Source: Flavobacteriales bacterium UBA1694 (lineage in GTDB: Bacteria > Bacteroidota > Bacteroidia > Flavobacteriales > Weeksellaceae). Taken from it: a DNA stretch of 5,977 nucleotides. Position numbers and translations under genes: made by a program. Positions 5,381 through 5,977 of this stretch are shown piece by piece. The stretch covers positions 1 through 5,977 of the forward strand of contig DCJS01000021.1 of NCBI GenBank assembly GCA_002319955.1. Direction: 5' to 3'. The notes beneath the pieces were generated by a model, which was given only the letters and a program-made list of their open reading frames with translations, was not told where the DNA came from and did not search any database. How positions within the stretch are numbered: position 1 is the stretch's first letter; each line of letters begins with the position of its first letter.

Positions 5381-5977
5381 CTAATTCGCTACTTGAGCCT
5401 CTCGAAGTCCTGCTTGGGCAAGGGCCTTTCGTCTTGCAATTTCTGGTGCTTTCTCAAATTCCTTTAGCCGTGCTGAAAGAATACTATCGTTTGGCTTATA
5501 ATGCGGATTTAATGTCGTCACAATCTGATTATCGTACCGAACGGAAATCTTGTTGTATTTTTCCGGATCTTGGTACACTAAAAATTTCTCTACAAAGGAT
5601 TTAAATCCCTTTAATTTTAGCTCTATATTATCTAAATCTCCGAGTTCCACTTTGAAGTTTCCTTCACTGGTCAAAAGATGGTAGCTTTCATTTTGCTTAT
5701 GGATTCCAATGAAATAATTTTTGGCAAAAGAATCCTGATTTATTAAGTCGACAAGCCCCGCTATGGCCTTGTAATCCTTTTTACTCACAGCACCTTTGAC
5801 AAGGAGTACTGGGTGTGAATAATTTTTTGAGGTGGGGAACTCCTGACCTCTCTTATCCACATAAAAATCTTGGTCATTGACTTGCAAGCGAAATGCCGGC
5901 ACTCTTTGATGGATATCAATATTCAGATTTCCATTCAAATTCAAATACACATTCGCACTATCTACTGAGGGGAAAAA
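5381..5977 (-). CDS. ftsQ: Cell division protein FtsQ (DivIB family), N-terminus beyond the window
   Basis: FtsQ is a single-pass inner-membrane protein whose periplasmic part scaffolds the FtsB-FtsL complex. The frame is open to the right edge of the window, with 198 codons visible; a GTG at 5950 is an internal valine rather than a believable start. The first visible residues (FFPSVDSANVYLNLNGNLNIDIHQRVPAFRL) look like the end of the POTRA domain, with the pattern P-x-V-x-x-A and later Q-R-x-P-A. The beta domain follows, with FYVDKRGQEFP, and then NKISVRYDNQIVTT near the end. The chain closes with a charged, probably helical tail of about 30 residues (SARLKEFEKAPEIARRKALAQ). The cytoplasmic segment, membrane helix and start of POTRA are missing. 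No Cys or catalytic motif is expected or seen. Identification rests on weak FtsQ sequence patterns plus its position directly upstream of ftsA, where ftsQ sits in many dcw clusters. In Bacteroidota, murC usually comes before it. Confidence 0.92.
   Translation of the reverse strand, partial: FFPSVDSANVYLNLNGNLNIDIHQRVPAFRLQVNDQDFYVDKRGQEFPTSKNYSHPVLLVKGAVSKKDYKAIAGLVDLINQDSFAKNYFIGIHKQNESYHLLTSEGNFKVELGDLDNIELKLKGFKSFVEKFLVYQDPEKYNKISVRYDNQIVTTLNPHYKPNDSILSARLKEFEKAPEIARRKALAQAGLREAQVAN

Noticed and set aside
5948..5950. GTG as the start codon of ftsQ
   Set aside because: The frame stays open to the right edge, and the residues before it (PSVDSAN) fit the end of the POTRA domain. A start here would remove the membrane anchor.

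Overview
The window looks like chromosomal DNA from a member of the Bacteroidota, most likely the flavobacterial side. Three things point there. The order ftsQ-ftsA-ftsZ-yqeY on one strand matches the end of the division and cell-wall (dcw) cluster in that group. FtsZ is unusually long, with an acidic linker and a tail ending in FLNKDVD. No gene is preceded by a clear Shine-Dalgarno sequence; the leaders are A/T-rich, and one promoter-like site fits the Bacteroidota -7 consensus TAnnTTTG. Genus or species cannot be read from this sequence.

Left part (1-990, + strand): the 3' end of a spore-maturation-B-type membrane protein (nucleoside-recognition/Gate domain) is followed after 3 nt by a small, mostly helical protein of unknown function. 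The pair ends at a hairpin with A-tracts on one side and T-tracts on the other. It can serve as a terminator in both directions, because the next gene converges on it.

Middle part (1004-1630): a monocistronic bacilliredoxin-family (BrxA/BrxB) gene lies on the - strand with a recognisable -7 promoter element in its leader. The 216-bp gap behind it (1415-1630) holds that promoter, a 19-bp imperfect tandem duplication over it, a 15-bp palindrome, and a strong - strand terminator for the next operon.

Right part (1631-5977, - strand): this is an operon read from right to left: ftsQ (5' end cut by the window edge), ftsA, ftsZ and a GatB/YqeY-domain gene. The gaps are 34, 16 and 43 nt. FtsQ is a divisome bitopic protein, FtsA is the actin-like membrane anchor, and FtsZ is the tubulin-like ring polymer. 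The first three therefore give the core of the Z-ring. YqeY is a tRNA-amidotransferase-related protein carried along at the end.

Overall this is mostly conserved housekeeping DNA. I found no mobile element, CRISPR array, tRNA or rRNA, and no convincing new multi-gene system. The least understood parts are the 133-aa protein paired with the SpmB homologue in a presumably non-sporulating lineage, the FtsZ tail beyond the usual C-terminal peptide, and the small regulatory-looking elements in 1415-1530.
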